64,000 bases of DNA, taken from Vreelandella sulfidaeris. GTDB taxonomy: Bacteria; Pseudomonadota; Gammaproteobacteria; Pseudomonadales; Halomonadaceae. Made by a program: the position numbers and the translations under genes. The notes under the pieces are model-generated. The model saw nothing but the letters and a program-made list of their open reading frames with translations, made no database searches and was not told the origin of the DNA. The stretch covers positions 3,968,001 to 4,032,000 of the forward strand of contig AP019514.1 in NCBI GenBank assembly GCA_007182875.1. Reading direction: 5' to 3'. This document shows positions 19,366 through 30,117 of the stretch, one piece after another (within the stretch, counting starts at the first letter, position 1; each line of letters opens with the position of its first letter).

Positions 19366-20100
19366 TCACTCTGGATATCGCCATTTTTCACCAAGCTTCA
19401 TATCAACTTCTGTGGGCTCAAAGCGAGCATATCCATTATTTGGACACTGAGTTATTTCGCCAAAATATACTTCGCCATCTAGCTCATACAGATCGACTCG
19501 AGCAAAATCAAAATAGCAACCGATCTTTTCTGCAATCAATATCATTTTATGCACAACCGGATTTAACTTGAAGCCAATATCTATTTCTTTTTATTATACC
19601 TCTTTACTGCCAACCTATTTAGGCTTCTATCGAAGTGGGCATAGCACGGTTCTTCATCTCGCCCAGTAATAATTTGAACCAGCTCGACTTTTCCATGAAA
19701 AACATAAAATTTGTAATCTTCAAGTAAATCATTACCCAAGTTCGAATACATTTTTCGACAAGAAACTCTTTTTCATCTGTGTCGCAGGCCATACTAAACG
19801 TTGGGGCATATTCCTTTTTGCCACTCTAGCAATTTATTTTAATAGATGCCCAGTCTTCTAACTGAGGTTCTTTTACGAAAACGTTCATTCCCGACGCCCA
19901 CGCTGCTTTAATGACCACAGGCTCTTTTATATTACTAAATTCAAACTTCTCCACATCATCAATTATATGAATTTTCGGAATAAGTTTGACATCATCGTTT
20001 AATTTGCATTCAACGAGCCAACGCCGCACCTCAATTTTATTTGTCACTATAGGCCATAACGGCGACCTGCAGTAAAGACGTCGATGAATTGATTTTTCAT
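19366..20100 (-). CDS. TupA-like ATP-grasp ligase
   Basis: This protein of about 245 residues resembles the ATPgrasp_TupA family. TupA was named for teichuronopeptide synthesis, and related proteins occur widely in capsule and O-antigen loci, presumably forming amide bonds with ATP. The start is taken at MKNQFIDVFTAGRRYGL, followed after one shift by KIEVRRWLVECKLNDD and VIKAAWASGMNVFVKEPQ, where the Lys fits an ATP-binding position. The C-terminal grasp region has FDFARVDLYELDGEVYFGEI, the acidic metal-binding motif, then TQCPNNGYARFEP and LGEKWRYPE. Frames shift near 20050, 19830 and 19580. Its position beside murA and murB paralogues suggests acylation of a carboxyl-bearing sugar, but this is inference. 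Confidence 0.75.
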
Positions 20101-20656
20101 TAAAACTTTTGGCTTTTTAAATTTGGTGTATAGCCGAGCTGTATAGCTCCTTTTAGTTTTGTGTATTTAAAATCACTTTTAGTTTCGCTTTCAAAAAAGA
20201 ATTAAAACTATTATAAGCGCCAGATTTTTTTTAAAAAAAAACTATACATTTTGATAAGAACTTTATATAGATAAATTCTCATAACTCTCTCATTTATATT
20301 TTATCATTACACAGGTTCAGACAATGAGGCCGACACTGACTTATGAACAACTATAAGCTATTTTAATACCTTATTAACAATCGTTCAGCACTTAAATTAG
20401 AGACTTAAAGTTAAATCGTTTACGAGACCGTATATTTAATCAGAAAGCGATGATAATATCCGCAGCCTGGGGAATTTGAGCAAGCTGACTAATTCTGCCC
20501 TACCTCATACGCCATGGATATAATCTATTCTCAGACTATAGCAGCATAGTATACGTTTTTTCATTCTTTATTAGCCATAAAAGAATGATGTTCATAGCCA
20601 TCTATTTAAGTTTAAAGGTAAAGCCGACGCTGCTATAAACACCACGTCTATACTAA
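20101..20656. other. AT-rich intergenic region
   Basis: About 555 bp separates the HPr-kinase-like gene from the ATP-grasp gene on the same strand. Runs of A and T are frequent, including a long A run at about 20232. No gene, RNA or repeat was recognised. It may hold the ATP-grasp promoter near its left end. Confidence 0.4.
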
Positions 20657-21672
20657 CTAACTCGACTGACCATTAATTTCATCAAGCAATGGCTTTAGGT
20701 TTTGATCCATATCCTCCTAGTGACCACGGGCGCCGAAAGCGATAAACACGAATTTGCTGCGCCAAACGAATACACTCACGCATAAGCTGTTCATCAGTGT
20801 TGAATTCGCTGCCTAATTCAGGCCGATAAATGGCGCCCATAACAGTCTTAAAGGCTTCAACCCCGGATAATTTCTCCAGAGTGGCTTCTTCCCCTTCATC
20901 AGCACGTTCTAATTGCACCAACGCACTTAGCCGGTGGGCATCGTAACGCACACCCTTGTTCATCATTAAGTGAAACTTATCTGCACGCATCAAGTCGCGC
21001 ACAAGCCCTTCTGTTCCTATTCCTAAAGCGGTTAACGCATCGCGCCAAAGTTTTGCACGCGCCGGGCCAGGGTGAAGTAGCGGCTCAGCTTCATCGGGCT
21101 TGATAACTGCCACATCATCGGTAATCAACGGCCATTGCTGCGTATAGTGTAGCCAAGCACTCATTGTCGACTTGCCCGCGCCGGAGTGTCCGGTAAACGC
21201 CCAAGCACCCGCAGGTGTTTTAACGCACTCACATGAAGCGGTAGCCAGTGGCGCTGATGCAGTAGCGCTCCCAGTGCACTACCTAACAGAAACAAGCGTA
21301 CATCGCCAGGATTCGCCACTGTATCTACGCCCTGCGACATACGTCGATCTAGCAAAATGCGCTGCCCTTCCTCTACACGGTAACGCGCAATACCTTCAAC
21401 TGTAATCTGACAACGGTCATCGCCTACTTCCAACCAGTTTCTAAGGTAGGCTCCATCTTCAAGCCGATCAACGACCCCGGAGTCGTTACAAATACATCTG
21501 GTTGGTCGCATGGCTCAATTTCCGGGAGTTCGGGCAGCTCAAGCGTAGAGCAAATTTTGAGCCCATAAGTAAGGTAATAATAACGCTGTTCTGTGGCGGG
21601 TAGATTACCCCGCCGTTCCTTGTGGTCTAACAGACTATCGTCCGCGGTGTCGGTAGCATGTCTTTCAGCCAT
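20657..21672 (-). CDS. HPr kinase-like protein of the RiPP/lasso type (K)
   Basis: This HprK-fold kinase of about 338 residues resembles those in paeninodin-type lasso clusters, which phosphorylate a Ser of the precursor. After EQRYYYLTYGLKICSTLELP comes ELPEIEPCDQPDV, the usual N-terminal strand pattern. The P-loop GHSGAGKSTMSAWLHY is restored across a frame change at about 21170. LITDDVAVIKPDEAEPLLHP gives the acidic metal-binding residues. The proper C-terminus, RPWSL then DMDQNLKPLLDEINGQSS, is reached by one shift near 20715 and ends at 20657. Another shift lies near 21500. Its start is 176 bp downstream of the small peptide gene in the same direction, so the two are probably co-transcribed. 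It lacks the HPr-specific context (no ptsH) and most likely acts on that peptide. Confidence 0.82.
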
Positions 21673-21848
21673 CTTGATTCCCTAGGTATATACTGGCATA
21701 TGTATTGCCATTGGTATCAGTTACCAACTAAATATGCTTTAGCTCCTTGCCGTAGGCATGAAAACCTGCAGCTTCATTAACACTGCAGGCCTTAAGAAGC
21801 ATAATTATGTAATATTTTGACAACAAAGAGCAACCTTTAGCCTAAGCT

Positions 21849-22064
21849 TTAAACCCACTTAGGAATCAGGTGAATTTGGATAGCCATCTCCTTAGAGCCA
21901 TGACCACCACGTCCCCAACCATGGCCCCAACCATGGCCCCAACCATGGCCCCAGCCATGACCACCGCCACGGCCCCAACCAAAGGTTTGGGTAATTTCTC
22001 CCATCGTGCCGATCTCGATTAAAGCTGGACGCTCGTACACTTTCCGCACTTCAGTAATCGCCAT
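21849..22064 (-). CDS. RiPP precursor with lasso-type leader and GWGH-repeat core
   Basis: This gene encodes 71 residues and is intact as sequenced. Residues 10-25 carry the leader pattern YxxPxLxxxGxxxxxT as YERPALIEIGTMGEIT, with the same spacing as the two lasso precursors. From residue 28 the core is rich in Gly, His and Trp: FGWGRGGGHGWGH, then further GWGH units, GWGRGGHGSKE and a hydrophobic tail IQIHLIPKWV. There is no Asp or Glu near core position 7-9, so a standard macrolactam is not possible. Ser57 is the only serine in the whole peptide and lies next to the repeats, so it is the obvious target for the adjacent HPr-kinase-like enzyme. The Gly/His pattern could bind metal. Function and modification are unknown; the leader match and kinase neighbour are what is seen. 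Confidence 0.75.
   Translation of the reverse strand: MAITEVRKVYERPALIEIGTMGEITQTFGWGRGGGHGWGHGWGHGWGHGWGRGGHGSKEMAIQIHLIPKWV
21913..21960 (-). repeat. 12-bp in-frame tandem repeat encoding GWGH units
   Basis: Four consecutive 12-base units (CCCCAACCATGG three times, then CCCCAGCCATGA) lie in the peptide gene. Each encodes Gly-Trp-Gly-His on the minus strand. Near-identity at the DNA level suggests recent expansion or slippage, which would change core length without breaking the frame. Confidence 0.9.
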
Positions 22065-22482
22065 TTCAACTCCCCTTTTTTGCTTTTCTATAGCTTAGTC
22101 TGCTCAAGAGCTTTAAAGACCAAGAAAGCCATGCACAGCTCAATGTTTTAACACCAACACCAAAACCTTACATTAAGATACACAAAATTACAATATGCAT
22201 TGCAATACAAGCACTTTTTGAAAATTATGTACTCTAGGCTCGATAGCCAATAAATCTAGCCAATGCGAGGCTAAAGCATGAGTGCTTGTAGATAAAATTG
22301 CTGTGCTGGTGATCTTGTGCTTTGTTCCATGAAATACGAAACTTAAGGCTTTGATCTATGGTGATATTTTCAAACTGGCTTGGATCATTTTGGCACGATA
22401 CATAACAATCGGCTTAAAAATTCTGGTTTTATAGTCCAGCCAACATGCTGAAAAAGTGGTATCGTGCCTAGTTGAATGCCTT
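22065..22482. other. Intergenic region upstream of the GWGH peptide gene
   Basis: This gap of about 418 bp should hold the promoter of the peptide-kinase unit, since the preceding gene ends at 22483. A GGGGAG ribosome-binding site is visible just before the peptide ATG. No other gene or repeat was recognised and no promoter could be fixed. Confidence 0.4.
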
Positions 22483-23547
22483 TTAAATGGGGAGATTACC
22501 AGGGTTAGGTAGATGCATAGGCAGAGATTCCTTTCTACTAGCTGAAAAGACTCTCAACAAGGATGAATAAGCAGCAAGCTGATTTAATAAAACAATCTTA
22601 CTTAAACCCTGCCCAATAGCTTTTATATACCCCACTACACCATCGGGCATTAGTAAAAAATGGTTCTTGCCCATTGTGATAAGCCGAATTGAGAATAAAA
22701 GAAATTTCTGAATTCTGCATATTCAAACATTCCTTTCATCTTTCGTTGCATTGCCCACCCCAATGCTTTTGCGATTTGAGAACATCATCAAGTGCTTTTT
22801 CGTAGTTTTTTCTCTTTCGTTAGGCAGCAAAGTTTTGACGGTAACAGTAACAGGATGCATGCTACCGGTTGTTCTGGCGTCTTTGACCACTCCGCTTGCT
22901 TCTATATAATAACGGCTTGTAACAATATCTGAAACGTAAATATACTCTACGTTCATTACTGCCTTAAAAAAGGTCAGTATCTCCTGCGCGTTTTGTTTTT
23001 CCATCTGGGAACATACCTACATTTAAAAGAATTTCTTTTTAACAAAACCCCATTAGTATAAAAATTTCTTTTTGCAAGAATTTTTAAAACATCTTCTCGT
23101 TGAAACTTACCTGATTCACTTATGTTGAATTTCGCTTTTCAAAATACTTTTGTGATTTCGAGTAACACACCGTTGCATAGTTATGGCTAATAAATTTGAT
23201 ATCCGGATTTTCAGTGATGATATTTTGACTGGCCATTAAATGAGTTGGAAGCCATTCGTCGTCTGCGTCTAAAAACCTATCCACTCAGAGCGAGCATTTT
23301 TAATGCCCAAGTTTCGCAGCGTAACCGCCTGGACCAGGTTTTCGCGCTGAAAAACGCGAATTCTATCGTCGTTAAACGCAGCTACCTTAGCATAGCTGTC
23401 ATCTGTTGATGGATCACAAACTATGATAAGTTCAAAATTAGTGAACTCTTGTGATAGTACTGACCTAATCGCCCGTCCTACAAATTTTTCTTTATTGTAA
23501 ACAGGTATCACCACACTGAAAAATGGCTCTAAATTTTCTGGCGGCAT
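22483..23547 (-). CDS. Family 2 glycosyltransferase
   Basis: This GT-A fold glycosyltransferase has about 350 residues. It starts MPPENLEPFFSVVIPVYNKE and continues FVGRAIRSVLSQEFTNFELI, then IKNARSEWIGFLDADDEWLP, where DAD is the metal-binding DXD motif. A frame change at about 23270 joins that motif, and another near 23010 joins FPDGKTKRAGDTDLF with KAVMNVEYIYVSDIVTSRYY. The C-terminal end is uncertain because frames shift again near 22790 and 22690; the last plausible frame stops at 22483. It lies downstream of tviB in the same direction and probably transfers a sugar of the surface polysaccharide. Acceptor and donor are unknown. Confidence 0.78.
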
Positions 23548-23740
23548 ACAAATCCTTTTAAAGCTATATGCTTTAATTCATATTTAAACTAAGACCTAGA
23601 TGCTGTCTGTTAGTTTATCTTTCAAGAATTTGAAAATTCACAAAACTTTCCAGGGCGGCCTCAGTGAGCACTTTTGATATTTTACGCTGAAAATTCAGAG
23701 CTGATTTTACTCGGCTTACCGAGACCTCTAAGTAAGTCGT

Positions 23741-25001
23741 TTAAAGTCTCAGATCAGCCTGGCCTTTGGGCAACAAGTATTTCAAGTCATAAAGTACATG
23801 AAGAGGCTTACCCCAACTACGCATGGAAGCTACCGATAGCTCTCTAAATTCATTATGTGCAACAGCTAGTATAATGGCATCGTAGGCAGAGGCCTCCGGC
23901 GAATCGATGAGTGAAACACCATAGGCCTGCTCGGCTTCCTGTTTATTCACATGCGGATCATAAACATCGGTTTGAATATCATACTCGCCCAGCTCGGCAA
24001 GAATATCCACCACGCGCGTATTACGGAGATCAGGACAGTTTTCCTTAAACGTTAACCCCATCACTAGTACCCGTGCGTTTTCTATGTGAATACGCGTCTT
24101 AATCATTTGCTTAATCAGTTGGCTGGCAACATATGCGCCCATACCATCGTTGATACGACGCCCGGAGAGAATCACTTCGGGATGATAACCAACCTGCTGA
24201 GCTTTATGAGTCAGGTAATAGGGGTCGACTCCGATGCAATGTCCGCCTACTAGCCCGGGTCGAAATGGCAAGAAATTCCACTTAGTACCGGCTGCCGCTA
24301 ACACTTCTTCAGTATCGATATCGAGACGATTAAAAATAAGGGCTAATTCATTGATCAGTGCAATATTCACATCACGCTGCGTATTTTCGATTACCTTGGC
24401 GGCTTCAGCAACGCAAATACTGCTGGCTAGATGCGTACCTGCAGTGATCACACGGCGATAGAGTGCATCCACAAACTCAGCGGCTTCTTTAGTTGAGCCC
24501 GAAGTGACTTTCTTAATCGTGGTTACCCGGTGTTCTTTATCGCCTGGGTTGATACGTTCAGGACTATAGCCCGCAAAGAAATCCTGATTGTAAACCAACC
24601 CAGAAACACGCTCTACCACAGGAATGCAGTCTTCTTCTGTCGCTCCCGGGTAAACAGTGGACTCATATATGACAACATCGCCCTTACTGACTACTTGGCC
24701 TAACGTTTCGCTAGCTTTAATCAATGGGGTCAGATCGGGACGACGGCTTTCATCAATGGGTGTAGGCACGGTGACAATATAAACATTACAGTCACGCAGC
24801 GCCTCTAGGTCACTGGCAAAACTAAGCTGAGTAGATTCGGCCAGTAGCTCCGGTTCCACTTCCAAGGTGCGATCAATACCGTCGTTTAGTTCTGCAATGC
24901 GTTTAGCATTAATATCGAAACCGATTGTTGGCATTACCTTGCCGAACTCAACGGCCAGCGGCAGACCCACGTATCCCAGGCCGATGACTCCTAAACGAAC
25001 G

Positions 25002-25018
<17 letters not shown>
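23741..25018 (-). CDS. tviB: UDP-N-acetylhexosamine C6-dehydrogenase (TviB/WbpO-like)
   Basis: This is a nucleotide-sugar dehydrogenase of 425 residues, intact as sequenced. It oxidises C6 of UDP-GlcNAc or UDP-GalNAc to the uronic acid with NAD+. The N-terminal Rossmann motif is [19 protein letters not shown]. Catalytic Lys and Asn lie around [20 protein letters not shown], and the catalytic Cys in [33 protein letters not shown] fits the TviB/WbpA branch rather than UDP-glucose dehydrogenase. The ATG at 25018 has AAGGAG seven bases upstream and overlaps the end of galE. GlcNAc versus GalNAc preference cannot be told from sequence alone. It should feed HexNAcA into the polysaccharide. Confidence 0.92.
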
Positions 25019-26055
<1,037 letters not shown>

Positions 26056-26080
26056 AGTAACTTCCCACCTACAACATGAA

Positions 26081-27632
26081 TTATTTAGAACCTGTTAACC
26101 CTGAAAATACATTTTCAACTAATACTTTAACTCTACCTTTAGCAGACGTACGCTGAGAGGTTTGAATAGCAAGCACACCCGGCCAAAGCTTTTCGCATAC
26201 TGCCAAGTGCATTTTGTCTTGAAGCCGGTCTTCAAAACTGGGTGTAAGGAAGTTATTCATGAGAATACGGTTATTCATGATAGCGGTAGCATCATGATAA
26301 ATATCGTGATCTTGCATGCCTAAAGAGGCACAGCAGGCAGTCCTATGCTCCCAAAAGAACAAATCGTAATCATCATAGCCTAAAGATGAAAATCCAAACT
26401 CTCCCTTGCGCTTAAACTCCTCAAAATAACCATCAACCCGCTTCAGTAGATGGCGAGGATAAAAGCTTTTATACAGGTTACTCATAGCGCGTGCGTCAAG
26501 CTCCGGGAAATTCTTGATACCAGAGCGCTTTGTGTACGTAGCTCTTCCTACTTCCGAAGCCTCACCCTTGACTTCCAGAGCGTCCTGAGGAAACCAACGT
26601 AGCAAGGCAACCAGCTTTTAAACTCGGTTGTTTTATGCTTTCGTAGATACGCAGACGTTCTGTCCAGCACGCCAGCTAACTCATTAGCCTCCTCAAGGGG
26701 CACGTTTTCAGTATCTATCACATGGTGCTTAACACCGATTAACTTAGCAAATTCGTGTACTTTATTTGCTTCAGCAGTTTCAACCTGATTGCCACAATAG
26801 GGAGTAGGCCTCGATTTGCTGTCGCCAGTCATGAAAAGCCGACAAACTGATACGGCTATCTTGTCCAAGAGAGAGGCTTACTCGTACGGGGCGACTAGCA
26901 ACATAAAGTTCAGCCGTTTTCTTGAGGATATCGGCAGACTCAAGCACCACTTCTGTAAAAGTTCTACTGTCTTTATCTAGAGGTTCACGCGGGAATATTC
27001 GGACTCTTTTTCAACAAGGAACTTATATATACGTTCGCGCCCAATAACTCTATACCCTTGAAAGGGCTCTTATAACCAGGCAAATGCTTTCGGCCTACGC
27101 TATAGAACCCTGAATCAATGATTTCTTGTACCTCACTATCCCTTTCACTTCCCACCGTCTCGGCCAATAGCTGAGAATGAGAAGATAAATAGATAGAGTC
27201 ATCCTGCTGGAAGAAGTAAAGTGAAGCCAAGGCAGTTGCATCACACAGAGCACAAACAGCACCATTTTCAATAAACATTAGTCGAAAACGGCCTGTCAGC
27301 TGGTCTACGTAGTCGATTAACTCTGTTCGTAACCTGCCGTCTTCCAACTTACCGACTTCGTTTGCAAGAAAGTGGTCGACTATGTTTTGCTCAAGCTCGC
27401 CCGTAAACGGGTTAACGGCATTGCCTACCAATACAACAGCCCCGGTTTGATGAACGCTAGAGAAAACCGATGCCTGGGGATGGTACCTTAATATATAGCC
27501 GTTGATTTCTTTTTGTTGGCCACGTTTCAAGCTCATTCCATACAGGTGCTGATACATCGGCATGACGGGGATATAGGGCAAAACCACGCGCAAAAGCATA
27601 TCGTTAACATTGGAAACATGATTCATAGTCAT
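26081..27632 (-). CDS. Asparagine synthetase-like protein with atypical PP-loop
   Basis: This protein of about 515 residues is related to the asparagine-synthetase/lasso-C superfamily. It begins [20 protein letters not shown] and has no N-terminal Cys. The amidotransferase-like half contains [20 protein letters not shown]. The ATP-binding half has [16 protein letters not shown], where SLGQDS replaces the usual SGGxDS. The C-terminal half includes [20 protein letters not shown] and [20 protein letters not shown]. Frames shift near 27000, 26880 and 26590. It sits between a D-2-hydroxyacid dehydrogenase and galE, all on the minus strand. Similar proteins occur in polysaccharide loci and may amidate uronic acids. 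A cyclase role for the GWGH peptide 4 kb away cannot be excluded but has no direct support. Confidence 0.7.
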
Positions 27633-27648
27633 CTTAGATCCCTGTCCA

Positions 27649-28605
27649 TTAATAACCCGCCGCTTGGTCAACCAACGTGACCATGCGTTGCCCTTTGAAA
27701 ATGCAGCATAATTATCGAGGAACACATTCAATGCCCGCTTCAGATAGTGCGGTGTAGTCCCCGACACATGCGGTGTGATCAAAACATCCTCCCGCTTCCA
27801 CAACGGCGATTCTGATGGTAAAGGCTGCTGTTCGAATACATCCAGAGCAGCACCTTTAGAATCCCAGAATCTAGCGCCTTGAGCACTGCATCCCCTTCAC
27901 TACCCCACCGCGGGAAATATCGATCAGCACTGCACCGGGCTTAAGCTGGCTCAGTAACTTATCGTTTACCAAGCCCCTGGTAGCTTCTGTGAGTGGTAAG
28001 CAGCACACTAAAAATCCGTGCGCGCCAGTTCTGGTCCGATATCCTCAAGGGCAACAACACGATCGACACTTGATATCGAACGAGGAGTGCGTTGAGTGCC
28101 GACCACCTGCATATCGAAGGCCTTGGCGCGCCGGGCCAGACTCTGACCAATATGCCCCAAGCCAAGCACTGTGAGCTGTTTGTCTGTCAGTTCATCTAGC
28201 CAGCTGCGCTGCCAAAGTGCCTGCTTGGCCAAGTCATGAAAGCGGCCAAACTGCTTGTCAAAATAGAGCATGGTACCCATGGCATATTCGCTCATCGGCG
28301 CACCATGCACACCGCTGCTCTTGGTCATCAAAATTGAGGTTTTATCGAAGTCCATGTCCCAGATCTTCTCGACCCCAGCGGAGAGAAAGTGTATCCATCG
28401 ATATTGGTCCAATCGGGCCAGCGCAGCGGGTAGCCACGGCAGCGTCGGAGTAATGATCACATCGACCTTCGTATTTCTCGGCACTGCCTCTACACTGTCG
28501 GCAAGAGGAACTCCACCTTTGGGAGCGCTGATTGCAAAGTTCGAATTACCAGCGCTTTTGCTGTGTGATCACCTCGGGCTTCTGGAGATAGAGCACACGA
28601 CGAAT
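27649..28605 (-). CDS. D-isomer specific 2-hydroxyacid dehydrogenase
   Basis: This NAD(P)-dependent 2-ketoacid reductase has about 315 residues. The nucleotide-binding motif is [20 protein letters not shown], then [20 protein letters not shown] after a shift at 28010 and [16 protein letters not shown]. The catalytic His is in [19 protein letters not shown] and the C-terminus reads [11 protein letters not shown], stopping at 27649-27651. Frames shift near 28000, 27860, 27800 and 27690, and the exact start near 28605 is uncertain because an indel lies at the N-terminus. It follows the HpcH/HpaI aldolase with little or no gap, so aldolase product or cleavage product may be its substrate. The specific substrate is unknown. 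Confidence 0.83.
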
Positions 28606-28609
28606 GGGG

Positions 28610-29456
28610 TCAGAAAGTGATGGCATCAAACCCCACCCGACTACCCAGACGATAAGCACATTCAGCGAGTTCCCGCTGGTTAGCCAATAACGAGGCTTCA
28701 TCAGCGCTACGCCAATGCGACTCGGCTTGGCGCAGTTTGTTAATTTCTGACGGAAATCGAGTGTTTCAAGCAACTCAGCCGAAGTCGCGGCACCAGAGTG
28801 GAACGCCCGTGAAAGGATGATCCATTGCGAACCAAGACGAACGTGCTCACCTATCACCGTTTCGGCGGGTAATTCGCCCTGCCCGATACGTGCGACGCCA
28901 CCCACGCCCCATGTCACGCCTGCCTGGTTGAGAGCGGCGGCGGCGGGGTCTAATAAGCGATGCCGCCATGGGCTCAAACAGAAAGCTCAAGCCCATGCTT
29001 AACGAGAGATCATTCAAGCCGATGTGCACTTCGTCACGCCCCGGCGTAAGCAATCCTAGCCAATCGGGCAGTCGCACCAACGAGGCAGCTGTTTCGGCGA
29101 GAAAGGTAACCGGGACACGACTATTAACCATATCCAGAAATTGACCCACTTCGTTACGCGAGGAAAACATCGGCAACATCAAGCGTTGGGCGCCATGTGC
29201 AATAGCTGCGTCCACTTCTTGGCGGGTCGATGCTTGTAGAGGGTTAAGCCTCACCATCAACTCTGCCTGCTTGAGTACGCTAGCAACGGAGGCGATCTCT
29301 TCCAATGAGTGCGCCGCTTTGTGGGTATCCAGATGCCCTTGGCGTTCAGCCTTCCCAAGCACCTCTTGATCCATAAAATTCGATCCACGCCATGTAGTTC
29401 GATAAAGAAGCTACATCAGGGCTGGCGGTAATCATCATAAAGCTGAGTTGACTCAT
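28610..29456 (-). CDS. HpcH/HpaI aldolase / citrate lyase family protein
   Basis: This TIM-barrel class II aldolase has about 280 residues; family members cleave or form C-C bonds between pyruvate-type ketoacids and aldehydes. It starts [20 protein letters not shown] and contains AIAHGAQRLMLPMFSSRNEV, VPVTFLAETAASLVRLPDWL and VHIGLNDLSLSMG. Glu and Asp of these segments would bind the metal. The C-terminal ends SRVGFDAITF at 28610. Frames shift near 29360, 28965 and 28740. The start codon overlaps the sugar-transferase stop as ATGA, so they are translationally coupled. An aldolase inside a capsule operon suggests synthesis of a branched or keto-acid sugar substituent, but this is inference. 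Confidence 0.8.
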
Positions 29457-30117
29457 CGCATTGCCTCCTCAACATCACTATCCCGTGGAGGCTGGCCATT
29501 CAGTCGATCACGGTAGGTACGCCAATTCAGTCCCGCCTCCCCATAAACCCCGCCCCCGTCACAACCACCTTGACTGTCAGCAGCAAGATTCTGAAATCGA
29601 ATGCGAGGCTTTGCTTATCGACGTACTCAGCGTCAAAAGCTAGTTGCTGTAACCAGCCAAGGCTACGACGCCCCTTCACCTGGGCAAGCCCGGTCAAGCC
29701 CGGGCGAACGCTGAAACGTTTTTATAACTGGGCGGGACTACAGCAGTCTGCTCCATAAGCACAGGGCGAGGCCCTACCACACTCATATCGCCCTTGAAAA
29801 TATTGATTAGCTGGGGTAATTCATCAAGGCTGGTAGCGCGAATGAAGCGGCCCGCCCGGGTAATCCGCGGGTCGTGGCCGCCACTGACTACCTGCTCCTG
29901 ATTCTGGTCGATGGACTCAGGGCACGATGTAACATGGTGCGGAATTTGAAAATCTTGAAGGGCGTTTGTCCGCGCCCGGCTCTCTGCTGCATGAAAATAC
30001 TGGCCCCTTGCTATCCAGCTTGATCCATATCGCTACTAATAACAGCAGCGGCGACAGCACAATCAACCCAGCGCCGCTAGTGATTAGGTCGAAAAGTCGC
30101 TTAATGCCTTCTCTCAT
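29453..30117 (-). CDS. Initiating bacterial sugar transferase (WcaJ/PglC-like)
   Basis: This enzyme transfers a sugar phosphate from a UDP-sugar to undecaprenyl phosphate and starts repeat-unit assembly. It begins [20 protein letters not shown] followed by [20 protein letters not shown], a single membrane hairpin with the K-R-x-F-D start, then [20 protein letters not shown] with the KxFKFRTM motif. The rest, to 29453, is split by at least four shifts but keeps the family layout (R-x-G-R-F-I-R, P-x-L-x-N, G-P-R-P segments at 29730-29860). The short length of about 220 residues fits the single-domain PglC/WbaP-C class. The start overlaps the preceding glycosyltransferase stop as ATGA. It probably commits the pathway of this locus. 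Confidence 0.83.

Noticed and set aside
26081..27632. Second lasso cyclase for the GWGH peptide
   Set aside because: The PP-loop is atypical, there is no B1/B2 nearby, and the peptide lacks an acidic acceptor; left as an asparagine-synthetase-like capsule gene.
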